A stretch of 64,000 bases of DNA from Glandiceps talaboti (GCF_964340395.1 NC_135555.1:26872725-26936724), one strand, 5' to 3'; numbered from the stretch's first letter, positions 12,701 through 23,501 are shown. The notes: generated from the sequence alone by a model not told the origin. Numbers and translations are program-made.

Positions 12701-14797
12701 GCTACTACTAGTAGAAATGTATGCATAGTAGTACTGCTACTACTAGTAGAAACGTATGCATTGTAGTACTGCTACTACTAGTAGAAATGTATGCATAGCA
12801 GTACTGCTGCTACTAGTACAAATGTATGCATAGTAGTACTGCTACTACTAGTACAAATGTATGCATAGTAGTACTGCTGCTACTAATAGTAGAAATGTAT
12901 GCATAGTAGTACTGCTACTACTAGTAGAAATGTATGCATAGCAGTACTGCTACTACTAGTAGAAATGTATGCATAGCAGTACTTCTACTACTAGTAGAAA
13001 TGTATGCACAGTAGTACTGCTACTACTAGTAGACATGTATGCATAGTACTGCTACTACTAGTAGAAATGTATGCATTGTAGTACTGCTACTACTAGTAGA
13101 AATGTATGCATAGCAGTACTGCTGCTACTAGTACAAATGTATGCATAGTAGTACTGGTAGTACTAGTACACATGTATGCATAGTAGTTCTGCTACTACTA
13201 GTACAAATGTATGCCTAGTAGTACTGCTGCTACTAGTACAAATGTATGCATAGCAGTACTACTACTACTAGAAATGTATGCATAGCAGTACTGCTTCTAC
13301 TAGTAGAAATGTATGCATAGTAGTACTGCTGCTACTAGTACAAATGTATGCATAGTAGTACTGCTGCTACTAGTACAAATGTATGCATAGTAGTACTACT
13401 ACTACTAGAAATGTATGCATAGCAGTACTGCTTCTACTAGTAGAAATGTATGCATAGTAGTACTGCTGCTACTAGTAGAAATGTATGCATAGTAGTACTA
13501 CTACTACTACTACTAGAAATGTATGCATAGTGGTACTGCTGCTACTAGTACAAATGTATGCATAGTAGTACTGCTACTACTACTAGTAGAAATGTATGCA
13601 TAGTAGTACTGCTACTACTACTACTAGTAGAAATGTATGCATAGTAGTACTGCTACTACTAGTAGAAATGTATGCATAGTAGTACTGCTACTACTAGTAG
13701 AAACGTATGCATAGTAGTACTGCTACTACTAGTAGAAATAAATGCATGGTAGTACTGCTGCTACTAGTACAAATGTTTGCATAGTAGTACTGCTGCTACT
13801 AGTACAAATGTATGCATAGCAGTACTGCTACTACTAGTAGAAATGTATGCATAGTAGTACTGCTACTACTACTAGTAGAAATGTATGCATAGTAGTATTG
13901 CTGCTACTAGTACAAATGTATGCATAGCAGTACTGCTACTACTAGTAGAAATGTATGCATAGTAGTACTGCTGCTACTAGTACAAATGTATGCATAGCAG
14001 TACTGCTACTACTAGTAGAAATGTATGCATAGTAGTACTGCTGCTACTAGTACAAATGTATGCATAGCAGTACTGAGCTACTAATAGTAGAAATGTATGC
14101 ATAGTAGTACTGCTGCTACTAGTACAAATGTATGCATAGCAGTACTGCTACTACTAGTAGAAATGCATGCATAGTGGTACTGCTGCTACTAGTACAAATG
14201 TATGCATAGCAGTACAGCTACTACTAGTAGAAATGTATGCATAGTAGTACTGCTGCTACTAGTACAAATGTATGCATAGCAGTACTGCTACTACTAGTAG
14301 AAATGTATGCATAGTAGTACTGCTGCTACTAGTACAAATGTATGCATAGCAGTACTGAGCTACTAATAGTAGAAATGTATGCATAGTAGTACTGCTACTA
14401 ATAGTAGAAAGGTATGCATAGTAGTACTGCTACTAATAGTAGAAATGTATGCATAGTAGTACTGCTACTAATAGTAGAAATGTATGCATAGTAGTACTGC
14501 TACTACTAGTAGAAATGTATGCATAGTAGTACTGCTACTACTAGTAGAAATGTATGCATAGTAGTACTACTACTACTAGTGGAAATGTATGCATAGTAGT
14601 ACTGCTACTAATAGTAGAAAGGTATGCATAGTAGTACTGCTACTAATAGTAGAAATGTATGCATAGTAGTACTGCTACTAATAGTAGAAACGTATGCATA
14701 GTAGTACTGCTACTACTAGTAGAAATAAATGCATAGTAGTACTGCTACTACTAGTAGAAATGTATGCACAGTAGTACTGCTACTAGTAGAAATGTCT
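6774..14797. repeat. right arm of ~35-bp palindrome-rich satellite (8 kb)
   Basis: About 8.0 kb of tandem units near 35 bp, on the order of 230 copies. Each unit holds three short palindromes: CTACTAGTAG, TATGCATA and AGTACT. Variants differ in CTA expansion and in AAACG/AAATG/AAAGG. Higher-order copies exist: a block with the deletion variant AAATGTATATAG recurs about 1.32 kb apart (about 8571 and 9892), and a CTACTGGGG variant recurs 338 bp apart (11644 and 11982). Around 13.9-14.35 kb alternating unit types form ~70-bp dimers. No coding sequence; open frames of 60-70 codons here are repeat artefacts. Confidence 0.95.
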
Positions 14798-14959
14798 GTG
14801 GTAATAATGTGTTGTTATATTTGACAACTATATCTATAATACTACAAATGCTATTTCATAGATTTTTTTTTTCAAATAGGCTTGAATATTGACCCAGAAG
14901 GGCAAAGTCAAGGTCAAAGGTAAAGATATCAAAAGAAAGTTTATTTCTAAAAATACTGT

Positions 14960-16020
14960 AATGGTGCTATAGTTAGCTGTTGGTATGGGTGTGGTCTTCA
15001 ATGTTATATCTTTGAATCTTTATTAATTTGCCTATCCTTTCCAGTGTTTCTCTTTGCACTATAAAAGCCTATGGGCCTAGTCCTACCGCTAGGCATATTT
15101 GCATACATTTTAAAAATATTTTTTCAACCACCTACCCATCTCTGTGGTTATCCTTGTAATATGCATCATCATTTCACCATATGGTTGCTAGGACGGCAAT
15201 TGTGTCAATATGTCAAAATGTTTTGAACAATCACTGCAGAATAACACTTCCAGAAACATCCCTACCGTCTAATAACAGTCCAAACAAGATATGTTTTTTA
15301 CCAAAATTGAGATTTTTAGACATAATTTGCATATCGCTGATGGGATCCTCATAATGTGGATACAGCTTCATCTACATATCCCCATTAAATTTCAGCTCAA
15401 TCTGTTTGATAATTTTGGAATTAAAGATTTTTGACCAAACTGACATTGTTAAACCTAATTTGCATATAACTGATGGGATCATCACGTTGTGAATACAGTT
15501 TCATTTACACATCCCCAGATGCATCCGTTAAATTCGTGCCCAATCTACTAGATGGTTTTGGAATGATAGATATTTTTACCCAAAAGACACACTTTTAGAC
15601 CTAATTTGCATGTCACTGATGGGATCGTCATTCCCATCAAATTTCAACCCAATCTGCTCAATAATTTTGGAATTATAGATTTTTGACCAAAAGGACACAT
15701 TTTTAGTCCTAATTTGCATATCACTTATGGTATCACGTCATGAACAATTCTCAATCTAAACACTCCTAAGAATGTTCTCATCAAATTTCAGAGTGATCTG
15801 CTCAGTAGTTTTTCAATTTTTCAACCAAAACTCAAATTTATTGACCCAAATCACACACCAGAGGTAAGATCATTTTGGATTGAACAATTTCCTAACTAGA
15901 CACCAAAGGCAATACACCCACCAAATATCATGGTCCAGCGGTTTTTGACAGAAAGATAGCCAGACACTTTGCTATGCCTACAGCACTAGTGAACCTTATC
16001 AGTTCAGTTGTGATAGACAC
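14960..16020 (+). mobile_element. F1 tandem-core element, 5'-truncated
   Basis: Contains F1 core monomers: a TTTGCATACATTTT monomer, then several ~150-bp monomers with TAATTTGCATATCACTGATGGG and AATTTTGGAATTATAGATTTTTGACC. It ends with an F1-type hairpin and CAGTTGTG near 16015. The (CA)n tract is missing. The stretch 16021-16404 is A/T-rich and holds nothing else recognisable. Confidence 0.7.
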
Positions 16021-16404
16021 TTGAATGGAGTCTTGCAGTTGTTGAGTTATGAGGTAAATCAAATGGTGGTCCACAAGTAACACCACAAACTCTATTGCTT
16101 TGGACAACTTTTTTTCATATAACAAACTATTTTTTAACACTTTTATGAAGTATTTGTTTTTGAAGAGCAAACTTTTAAAACTTTTGTTTCCAAAAAAAAG
16201 AACTTTCAATTCTTGAAAGGAAACTTTCAATACTTTGAACAAAACTTAGTATATATCTTTAATAGTTTACACAAAAATTTTATCACAAGAACAATCTGTT
16301 GAATACTTTGAATTAACCTTTTATTGTCCTAAAACAAACTTATAATACTATGCAACTTTTGTTTTCAAAGAGCTTTGCTAATGTTGTTGTATGAACATTC
16401 ATTA

Positions 16405-16871
16405 TACAACGGAAATCACAAACCCTGAAACAAAACGTCGCCTGGTGCAACAAAAATCTCACTAACATTGCTACAGTTTTTGTCTGGCCCGACAAAATTT
16501 CTCTTTGACGTCGTAAATGTTCTCGTCTGGCTCGACAAAAATCTAATTAATATTTCCACATGTTATCGTCTGGCACAACAAGAACTGAACTACAATTGAT
16601 ACATTTTAGTCAATTGACTGTCTCAAAAATATCAAAGAACGCACCAGACCTTAGGTTTACCAGGCAGGGACATATGAATTTGGCGTTGATCTCCTAAGAT
16701 AATGGTAGTTCACGCAAAGAAAGTGTAACAATATCGGTAAAGATGTTTGTCACACCAGACAATTGATGAAACGCTGTTGGTAAGATTTTTGTCTAGCCAG
16801 CCGATAGATTGTAGCTTTGTTAATGAGATTTTTGACGACGTTTTGTTTCAGGGTTTATGATTTCCATCGTA
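16405..16871. mobile_element. MITE-like element with ~75-bp terminal inverted repeats
   Basis: The left end (GGAAATCACAAACCCTGAAA...) and the reverse complement of the right end match along about 75 bp with few differences, including AACCCTGAAACAAAACGTCG and AAAAATCTCA(C/T)TAAC. The total length is 467 bp with no open frame. Superfamily not assigned. Confidence 0.8.
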
Positions 16872-16949
16872 TTAGAGAGGATGACATCAACTATGACTAT
16901 TAACAATGTTTCCAGTATGTATGAAATACATATACAGTTAAACTGGTAA

Positions 16950-17624
16950 GGCCAGAAAAAATAAAAAAGCTGTTCAACGGGCAACCTAACCCATTACATT
17001 GGCATAAAATATCAAACCACAGACATAATTTAAAGTCTTACAATGCTTTAATATGGTATTACCAGAATTGAGAGACAATTGTACTATGCAGTACATATTA
17101 TCTGGAAGTGTATTTTGTTGTGGCAAAGCTGAAAGATATTTTGCGGATGTGCACTTGGTAAATGACTTCTCCTGAAGTTTAATTTGATTCCAAAAATTCA
17201 TGAATAAAGAGCAAAGCATTTCATGACTTTCAGACTACCAGACTTCTAATGGCCCAAAGACTGCTCAGCCCCCTCCCCCCTTCCCATTGTCATAAAGTTT
17301 TGCTCATTCCTTTTAGTGCACGTTGGATATGCAACAGCTTAGTTTAATCTCACTTCACTCTTGTATGCATCATCAGACCCAAGTAAACCACTGTATAAGA
17401 TATTATATAATTTGTAAATGACTGTATATGGTCACGTATTCAGTCCAAAAATATAAAGAAATCGCCTTAATTTTGAAACAAAGTGTGCATTTTACTGACA
17501 TGCAAAGCCAACATGAGGTTATTTTGCACATTACCAAAAAAAATAAAAATAAATAAATATTGAAATGCCATAAATATGGGGAGGTCCAGCTGTTGAACAG
17601 CTTTTAAAATTTTTTTTTCTGGCC
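16950..17624. mobile_element. TIR element with TAA target duplication (Harbinger-like?)
   Basis: Inverted ends GGCCAGAAAAAA...AAAGCTGTTCAAC at 16950 and its complement ending CTGGCC at 17624. TAA flanks both sides (16947-16949 and 17625-17627). A 3-bp TAA duplication suits PIF/Harbinger, but no transposase is present, so the assignment is an inference. The minus-strand open frame at 16986-17219 shows no recognisable family. Confidence 0.7.
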
Positions 17625-17639
17625 TAAGATAAACAAACA

Positions 17640-18487
17640 TAAATGACCTGATAAAACTAATAAAGTATTACAATCAAAATATTAAACTTCATTCATACAG
17701 TCCATAATGCTGTTTTCAGCTCACGTTTAAAATGTTCCACACTATCAATGCCCTTAAGTTCTTCGGTTAGAGAGTTCCATAGTTTTGGCCCACATATGGC
17801 AAAAGCTCTGTCATTCAATTTAGTGAACAACCTGGGCACTACTAGTATTACATTATCACTGTTGGGAGCAAATGTAATTCTCTAAGTGATTGAGACACAC
17901 CATCATATTTATTGAAACCTTTCACTACACATATGGCATAATTTTCCAGACATTGTAATCTGTCAAATAGATATTGTATCATTCCATATAAAATCAAATT
18001 TGCACAATCCAAGTGGGAACTAATAAGAGAATGAACTAAACTTTCAGTGGCACTGTGATTAAGGTATTTGTGTATACGACGCAGATTATACAGGCTATGA
18101 TGTACTCTTTTGGACACTTGATTTACATGGCATTCCATTGACAGATTGGAATGCATCCAACCACCAAGATTGCGTACATGGTCTACTACTTTGATTTCAT
18201 CATTACCAATTTTGACATGATCAAAGTTTACTCTAGCTTTTTGTTGTTGTCTGGTACCAAAGAGAATGACCTCCGTTTTGTTCTCATTTAATTTCAGTTT
18301 GTGATCCAACATCCACATTTGAATGTCCACAATACATTTTTCGACAGATTTGACAGCACCAGACTGGTTATCTGTTCGAGGTCTAAACACCTTCAATAGC
18401 GGAGTTTTATCAGCATAGCCGTGGAAAATTATCATGAGATTATTTATTACATTAAAAAGTGAACTAGAATAAGCAGTGACCAGATTT
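17640..18487 (-). pseudogene. non-LTR reverse transcriptase, C-terminal remnant
   Basis: Minus-strand fragment beginning at the RT active-site region, where FHGYADKTPLL stands for the usual F-YADDTQL, so the second catalytic Asp is lost. It continues through WMLDHKLKLNENKTEVILFGTRQ, the SSHLDCAN-type segment and RLQCLENYAICVV. After a stop it ends with FAICGPKLWNSLTEEL and FKRELKTALW (about 17640-17820). The upstream RT body is missing. The fragment is cut at 18487 by the F4 element; a likely 5' piece of the same retrotransposon lies at 19930-20100. Confidence 0.85.
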
Positions 18488-19735
18488 AAACTGAATGCCT
18501 CACGTAAGGGAATCACTAATTATGCAAATAACTCATTAAACTAAAAAAAAACTATGGTAACATGCTTTGTTTTTGGACAAACATGCTTTCTTAGGTTAAT
18601 GTATGTGCCAAATTATACGGAATTTGAAGAGTGCATGATACTGCTTAATTACTGAATATCGTTCATTATTCAAAATACTCATTAAAGGTAAAAGTTGTAG
18701 CAACAAACTTCATAGGAGAGGTGCATATTACTATGGTTGATATATGTATCATATTATACGAAATTTGAAGCTTGCATTTTTAAGATACAACCTAGTTACC
18801 TAAAATCATTAATTATACACATTTTTCATTAAAACTGTACGCTATATCAACAAATTTTATAGGACATATCCACTTTGTTATGGTTAACGTATGTACTAAA
18901 TGATATTGAAATTCAAGTATGCATTCTTAAGATATATCCTAATTACCGAAAATCATTAATTATGCAATTTTTTCATTAAAACTGTAATGGTATATCAACA
19001 AAGTTTATAGGACATATCCGCTTTGTTATGGTTATCGTATGTACTAAATTATATTGAAATTCAAGTATGCATTCTTATGATATATCTTAATTACCGAAAA
19101 TCATTAATCATGCAAATTAGTTATTAACACTGTAATGGTACATCAACAAACTTTCTAGGGCATATAAACTTTGTTATGTTTAATGTATGAAGTAAATTAT
19201 ATTGAAATTGAAGTATGCAGTCTTAAGATATCGCCTAATTACCGAAAATAATTAATTATGCAAATTATTCATTAACACTGAAAGGTACACCAACAAGCTT
19301 TACAGGACATATGCGATTGTTATGTTTAACGTATGTACTGAATTATATTGAAATTGAAGTATGTATCTTAAGATATGGCCTAATTACCAAAAATAAATAA
19401 TTATGCAAATTATTCATTAACGCTGTAAGGTCCATCAACAAATTTTATAGGACAAATGTATGTTGTTATGTTTGACTAAATTATATTGAAATTGAAGTAT
19501 GCAGTCTTAAGATATTGCTTAATTAGTTGATTTCATTGGTATGCAAATTTCTCTAATCAAACATCTGGCTCAAAACCTAATCAGGTCTAGCCATTACCCT
19601 AAAGATTATATATTCCAAATTTCATTACAATTGAGCCATCCAATTTTTAGAAAATGATGATACAGACACACACACGGACAGACAGAGAGACAGACGGACA
19701 CACAGACAGACATTCCCCTTTTAATACCGATTAAA
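18488..19735 (+). mobile_element. F4 tandem-core element
   Basis: Starts CAGATTTAAACTGAATGCCT, followed by a short inverted CCT...AGG motif. The core has about seven ~146-bp monomers with TTAATTATGCAAATTATTCA and ATTATATTGAAATTGAAGTA. A non-repeated 3' part with a mixed (CA)n/(GACA)n tract (about 19669-19710) follows. No protein-coding frame. It interrupts a non-LTR remnant. Confidence 0.75.
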
Positions 19736-19929
19736 TGAGTTTGCAAGTTCAGACTTTGACTCATGATCAGGCATCGGTTTCTTTCTGGCTTCAGTAGAGA
19801 AGTAACGATACTATAGAGTTTGTTCTGATCACCTTGACATTCAGATACTTTGGTACATTAATAATTGACACAGACACTTTCTACTTTGTTTGTCATTCGA
19901 TTTCAAAGTTGTTTACAAATTAGTCAGCT

Positions 19930-20170
19930 TATTACAATTAGCTGTTTTCTCCATTTTCTTTCTGCTCGTCTCCTCAGTCAGTCGCCTGGTAATTTTAATT
20001 TGATCATCAATCCATGGTAGTTGTGGTCTTTCAGTTACCTGCCACTTTTCCATAGGATTGTGTTTATCTAACAGTTCTCTCAGGACAGAGTTGTATTAAG
20101 TGGTAACCAAAGTGTCTAAATGATGACTAGACAGAAAGTCTTGATCACATAGCTGCGATGCTAAAATATC
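19930..20170 (-). pseudogene. non-LTR linker remnant
   Basis: On the minus strand, around 19965-20045, the translation reads LPWIDDQIKITRRLTEETSRK, a W-I-D linker like those between endonuclease and RT in CR1-like ORF2 proteins. It is in the same orientation as the RT remnant at 17640-18487 and is probably part of the same degraded copy. The region 19736-19930 shows nothing else recognisable. Confidence 0.5.
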
Positions 20171-20201
20171 ATTTCTGAATTGTAATTTCTACTGAAATGA
20201 A

Positions 20202-20360
20202 TTTCTGTATAAGACTAATACCCACCTTTTAGCTTACTTTTGGGTGTCCCTCTGCTTCCCCTTGTGTATTGCCAAATATAAATTAATGCCTCCGGCACCC
20301 TGTGGCCTGTCGTCCTAGTGGTCACATGACCTTGACTAGCCAATCCCCAGTATTCCTTGG
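20202..20360. repeat. DIRS inverted terminal repeat (coding-strand 3' end)
   Basis: Matches the reverse complement of 25947-26104 with only scattered differences over about 155 bp, including AGCTTACTTTTGGGTGTCCC and CACCCTGTGGCCTGTCGTCC. Confidence 0.93.
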
Positions 20361-20419
20361 TCCTAAACATAACCGAAGGTTACAAGGACTGGAGACTGGG
20401 GGGAGGAGGATGGGAGCAT

Positions 20420-20515
20420 AAAAGGTGGGTATTAGTCTTATACAGAAATTCATTTCAGTATAAATTACAATTCTGTACAGACAAATACCCACCTTTTAGC
20501 TTACTTTTGGGTAAG
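20420..20515. repeat. DIRS internal complementary region
   Basis: Positions 20420-20460 are the exact reverse complement of the outer end at 20191-20230. The following part (about 20468-20515) matches the outer end of the opposite repeat (AGCTAAAAGGTGGGTATTTG-type sequence near 26070-26104). A block complementary to both outer ends is the hallmark of DIRS elements and is thought to template closure of the circular intermediate. Confidence 0.9.
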
Positions 20516-20530
20516 CCTAGAATACGACAC

Positions 20531-22129
20531 CTAGTTGGTGGAGGGAGTCTCCACACTGAAAGGCATAGCAACATTTTGAGCAGACATCCTGACTGCCTCT
20601 TGGGCCATGTCCCGCAAGTAAAAGCTAATGAATGAGTTCTGAGAGCGCCAGGTTCCTGCCTCAATGACTGACTTAATGGATACGCCAGCCCAGAGTGCCC
20701 AGGAAGTAGCCACTGCACGAACTTCATGAGCAGCAACTTTAGAAAGTGCCTGTGTATCAGCTGTGGAAGAACTGTATGCTACTTTAATAGTATTAACTAT
20801 CCACTTAGAAATGTCGGCCGTTGTACAATCCATTTTGTCCGATTTCCAAGGGATGAACAAGTGGGTACGATCGCCCCTAATATCCTTAGTGCGATTACAG
20901 TACCACTTGAGAGCTCTGACTGGACATAACAGACGTTCTTTTCGGTCCCTTCCCACCAGCGTGGCTAAATCCTTTATGATAATGGGAGAAGCCACGGAAC
21001 CTAAAACCTGATTTTTAGCAATGAACTTAGGATGAGTCTGAAGTACAACTTGGTGCTGTAACCACTGGATTCGACCCTGTCCAATATCTAGTGTGTGGAT
21101 CTTGCTTCTACGACTGCCTGAAGCAAGAGCTAGTAGGAACGTCGTTTTAAGAGTGAGAAATTCCAATGAAATCTGGTGAAGAGGTTCAAAAGGGGGAGAT
21201 TGTAATGCAATGAGCACTAGAGACAGACTCCACTGGGGAGCTGAAATGGGCCGAGGTGGTCTCTTAATGTGGAAGTTCCTTATCAAACTAGATAAGATCT
21301 TATTTTGTCCAAAGTCCGGGCCCACAACACTCCTAATGGTACTAGAAATAGCTGAGCGGTATACCATTATGGTGTGGACAGCTAACTTCTGTACATCAAA
21401 CAGTTCAAACAGAAAGGCAGTTAACTGTTGTGTAGTAACTTGGAGTGGATCAATCGATCGTTGATTACACCAACTAGAGAATCTCTTCCACTTTTCCCTG
21501 TAAGTGGCAAGGGTACCCGCATGCTGGGGTCTTGCGATGACCGCGGCAGTCTTGTAAGAAAATCCCTTTGCAATGAGAGATTGTTCGACAATCTGAATGC
21601 GTGTAGATGGAACGTCTCTGGATGTGGGTGAAGGATGTTCCATCCCTGTGACAACAGATCCTCCCTCTGGGGCAGTTTGCATGGGAGATCTATTAGGAGA
21701 GACAGTAACACTGGGAACCACGAGCGGTTCGGCCACAGTGGAGCGACTAGAGATAGTACACACTTTTCCTCTTGAATTTTTCTGAGGACTAGTGGTAGTA
21801 GGGGGAGAGGCAGGAAGGCGTAAGCCTCCAGCCCCTCCCAACTGAAAGACATGGCGTCCACAGCCATTGCTCTGAGATCTGGTACAGGAGATACAAAGAG
21901 AGGCAGTTTGCGATTGAGAAATGTCGCGAACAGGTCGACTACAGGCTTGTTCCACCTGATGGAGATTTGATTGGCTACATTCTGTGGAATCTCCCATTCC
22001 GTGGGGCGAACTTGAATGCAGCGCGAGAGTGCGTCTGCAATCCCGTTGCGCTTCCCAGGAAGGTGCTGCGCCCTTAGTGTTATCTTCCTGTCTTTGCACC
22101 AGAACATTAGGTCCCAGGTTAGATAACAT
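20531..22129 (-). CDS. DIRS tyrosine recombinase
   Basis: A 532-codon frame. The first ~170 residues are an antisense-like overlap with the preceding ORF and may not be used. The recombinase proper starts near residue 175 (IVEQSLIAKGFS, then the SAM-like segment LATYREKWKRFSSWC). Catalytic-type residues are seen in order: Arg in ASGSRRSKIHTL, HEVR (His-x-x-Arg), Trp in AGTWRSQ, and the nucleophile Tyr in FISFYLRDM near the C-terminus. It would catalyse strand exchange that inserts the circular DNA copy. The frame is intact from the core domain to its stop at 20531, so this is the best-preserved ORF of the element. The true start or expression mode (splicing or reinitiation) is unknown. Confidence 0.92.
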   Translation of the reverse strand: MLSNLGPNVLVQRQEDNTKGAAPSWEAQRDCRRTLALHSSSPHGMGDSTECSQSNLHQVEQACSRPVRDISQSQTASLCISCTRSQSNGCGRHVFQLGGAGGLRLPASPPTTTSPQKNSRGKVCTISSRSTVAEPLVVPSVTVSPNRSPMQTAPEGGSVVTGMEHPSPTSRDVPSTRIQIVEQSLIAKGFSYKTAAVIARPQHAGTLATYREKWKRFSSWCNQRSIDPLQVTTQQLTAFLFELFDVQKLAVHTIMVYRSAISSTIRSVVGPDFGQNKILSSLIRNFHIKRPPRPISAPQWSLSLVLIALQSPPFEPLHQISLEFLTLKTTFLLALASGSRRSKIHTLDIGQGRIQWLQHQVVLQTHPKFIAKNQVLGSVASPIIIKDLATLVGRDRKERLLCPVRALKWYCNRTKDIRGDRTHLFIPWKSDKMDCTTADISKWIVNTIKVAYSSSTADTQALSKVAAHEVRAVATSWALWAGVSIKSVIEAGTWRSQNSFISFYLRDMAQEAVRMSAQNVAMPFSVETPSTN

Positions 22130-22140
22130 AGCATCGGTGA
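21421..22140 (-). CDS. DIRS RNase H C-terminus and methyltransferase-like domain, shifted frame
   Basis: Downstream continuation of the RT ORF in another frame. It shows HLPGKRNGIADALSR, which carries the last RNase H Asp, then VDLFATFLNRKLPLFVSPVPD, DAMSFSW and LVAPLWPNRSWFP, which match the DAM-like methyltransferase region that follows RNase H in DIRS elements. The larger open frame that contains it reaches back to 23172, but the part upstream of about 22140 is a shadow of the RT frame. The shift from the RT frame falls at a run of six G (minus strand) near 22148. It overlaps the recombinase ORF over about 700 bp, as expected for DIRS. Confidence 0.85.
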   Translation of the reverse strand, partial: SPMLCYLTWDLMFWCKDRKITLRAQHLPGKRNGIADALSRCIQVRPTEWEIPQNVANQISIRWNKPVVDLFATFLNRKLPLFVSPVPDLRAMAVDAMSFSWEGLEAYAFLPLPLLPLVLRKIQEEKCVLSLVAPLWPNRSWFPVLLSLLIDLPCKLPQREDLLSQGWNILHPHPETFHLHAFRLSNNLSLQRDFLTRLPRSSQDPSMRVPLPLTGKSGRDSLVGVINDRLIHSKLLHNS

Positions 22141-23417
22141 CCTGGTCCCCCCATTTTGTTGATGTAAGCCACCACTGTTGTGTTGTCGGTATTGACTAGC
22201 ACACAGCGGTGTGACACCAGGTGTTCGAACTGGCGAAGAGCTAGAACAACTGCCTGCATTTCCAACCAGTTGATATGATGGAGGGTGGATGGTAGATCCC
22301 AAGTACCTGAGGTCCAGTGGTGGTCCATATGGGCTCCCCATCCCACCTTGGACGCGTCGGTAAAAAGGGAAATATCTGTTTTCCAACTCGACAATTGTTT
22401 TCCTTCCAACATTGCCTCTTTGTCCAACCACCATCGTAGGTGTGGAAAAAGGGGTGGTAGGATGGGAACCATAGACTCTGCTGATTGGATACTGGGGTGC
22501 CAGTGAGCCAACAGGTAGAGCTGAATTGGTCGCATTCTGAGGCGTGCCCATGGTGAAATGTCGATGATGGAATTCATCAAACCCACCAGGGACAGAAATA
22601 GTTTGGCTTGTATGCGGGTTTGTTTCGCTACAAGTCTTACCAGTACTACAATCTTGTCTACTCGCTCTTGCGGTGGACAGACTATTCCCTGTTTGGTCAT
22701 AAAACGCATCCCGATAAAAATCATGTCCTGAGTAGGAACTAGAATCGATTTGTCGGGACTCAAAAGGAATCCGAGAGACCTCAGAATAATCTGGGTGTCT
22801 TGAACAAAATGACGTAGCTGTTCGACTTTCTTGTAGTGTAGCAGCCAGCCGTCCAGATAAGGATTTAGTAGAAAACCGCACGCATGGAGAGTGGTCACCG
22901 GTGTGGAAACTACTCGAGTAAAGTCTCTCGGTGCTGTTGTGAGGCCGAACGGTAGTGCTACGTATTCGAACACTCGACCGTCGGTTGCAAAGCGGAGAAA
23001 GTGACGACACGACTCGTGAACGGGAATGTGGAAGTAGGCGTCCTTCAAATCTATGGATGCCATCCATTCGCCTGGCTGAATAGAGGCGAGGACGGATCGG
23101 CTTGTTTCCATCTTGAATCTGGGCACTCGCAGGTACTTGTTGAGAGTGGATAGATTCAGTATCGGACGCCATCCCCCCGACTTTTTTGGAACCAGGAAAA
23201 AGTGGCTGTAAAAGCCAGGTCCCGATGACTGGGCATCGATTTCCCTTATTGCGTTTTGGCCTATTAGGCAGTCGATAGCTTCCAGAAATGCCGTTCGTTG
23301 ACTGGCCAGTCTTGGAACTGGAGTAACGAACGGTACGACCGAAAGAGGGGGATCGCGTACGAAAGATAGGCGGTAACCCTCTCTTAAATCCATTCGTCTG
23401 ACGTAATGCATTCCCAA
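22119..23417 (-). CDS. DIRS reverse transcriptase/RNase H (YLDG active site)
   Basis: A 432-codon frame with RT motifs PKKSGGWRPILNLSTLNKYL, SIDLKDAYFHIPVHE (first catalytic Asp), LPFGLTTAPRDFTRV and NPYLDGWLLHY. The last is the catalytic box. DIRS and related RTs have YLDD or HLDD there, so residue 190 (codon 22848-22850, GGC) replaces an essential Asp by Gly, one base from GAC. RNase H follows with SLFTDASKVGWGAHM, INWLEMQAVVLAL and VLVNTDNTTVVAYINKM, holding three of the acidic residues. The frame ends just after, at a G-run where it should pass into the methyltransferase-like frame. The RT of this copy is probably inactive, though the rest is well kept. Confidence 0.93.
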   Translation of the reverse strand: MGMHYVRRMDLREGYRLSFVRDPPLSVVPFVTPVPRLASQRTAFLEAIDCLIGQNAIREIDAQSSGPGFYSHFFLVPKKSGGWRPILNLSTLNKYLRVPRFKMETSRSVLASIQPGEWMASIDLKDAYFHIPVHESCRHFLRFATDGRVFEYVALPFGLTTAPRDFTRVVSTPVTTLHACGFLLNPYLDGWLLHYKKVEQLRHFVQDTQIILRSLGFLLSPDKSILVPTQDMIFIGMRFMTKQGIVCPPQERVDKIVVLVRLVAKQTRIQAKLFLSLVGLMNSIIDISPWARLRMRPIQLYLLAHWHPSIQSAESMVPILPPLFPHLRWWLDKEAMLEGKQLSSWKTDISLFTDASKVGWGAHMDHHWTSGTWDLPSTLHHINWLEMQAVVLALRQFEHLVSHRCVLVNTDNTTVVAYINKMGGPGHRCYVI

Positions 23418-23440
23418 TGTTTTGCGTATAAACCTATACG

Positions 23441-23456
23441 CCCCCCCCCCCCCCCC
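23441..23456. repeat. C16 homopolymer in the DIRS gag-RT junction
   Basis: Sixteen consecutive C on the plus strand (G on the coding strand) between the gag stop at 23502 and the RT start at 23417. Its length sets which upstream frame connects to RT, and it is a likely site of both replication slippage and sequencing error. Confidence 0.9.
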
Positions 23457-23501
23457 ACTGGACCGCTGTCTGTGGGGTTCACGGCCCTGTCGGGAAGGAA
23501 G

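Noticed and set aside
22140-23172. N-terminal part of a 583-codon minus-strand frame in the DIRS element
   Set aside because: It is a shadow of the RT frame; only the part below about 22140 shows real RNase H/methyltransferase-like motifs.
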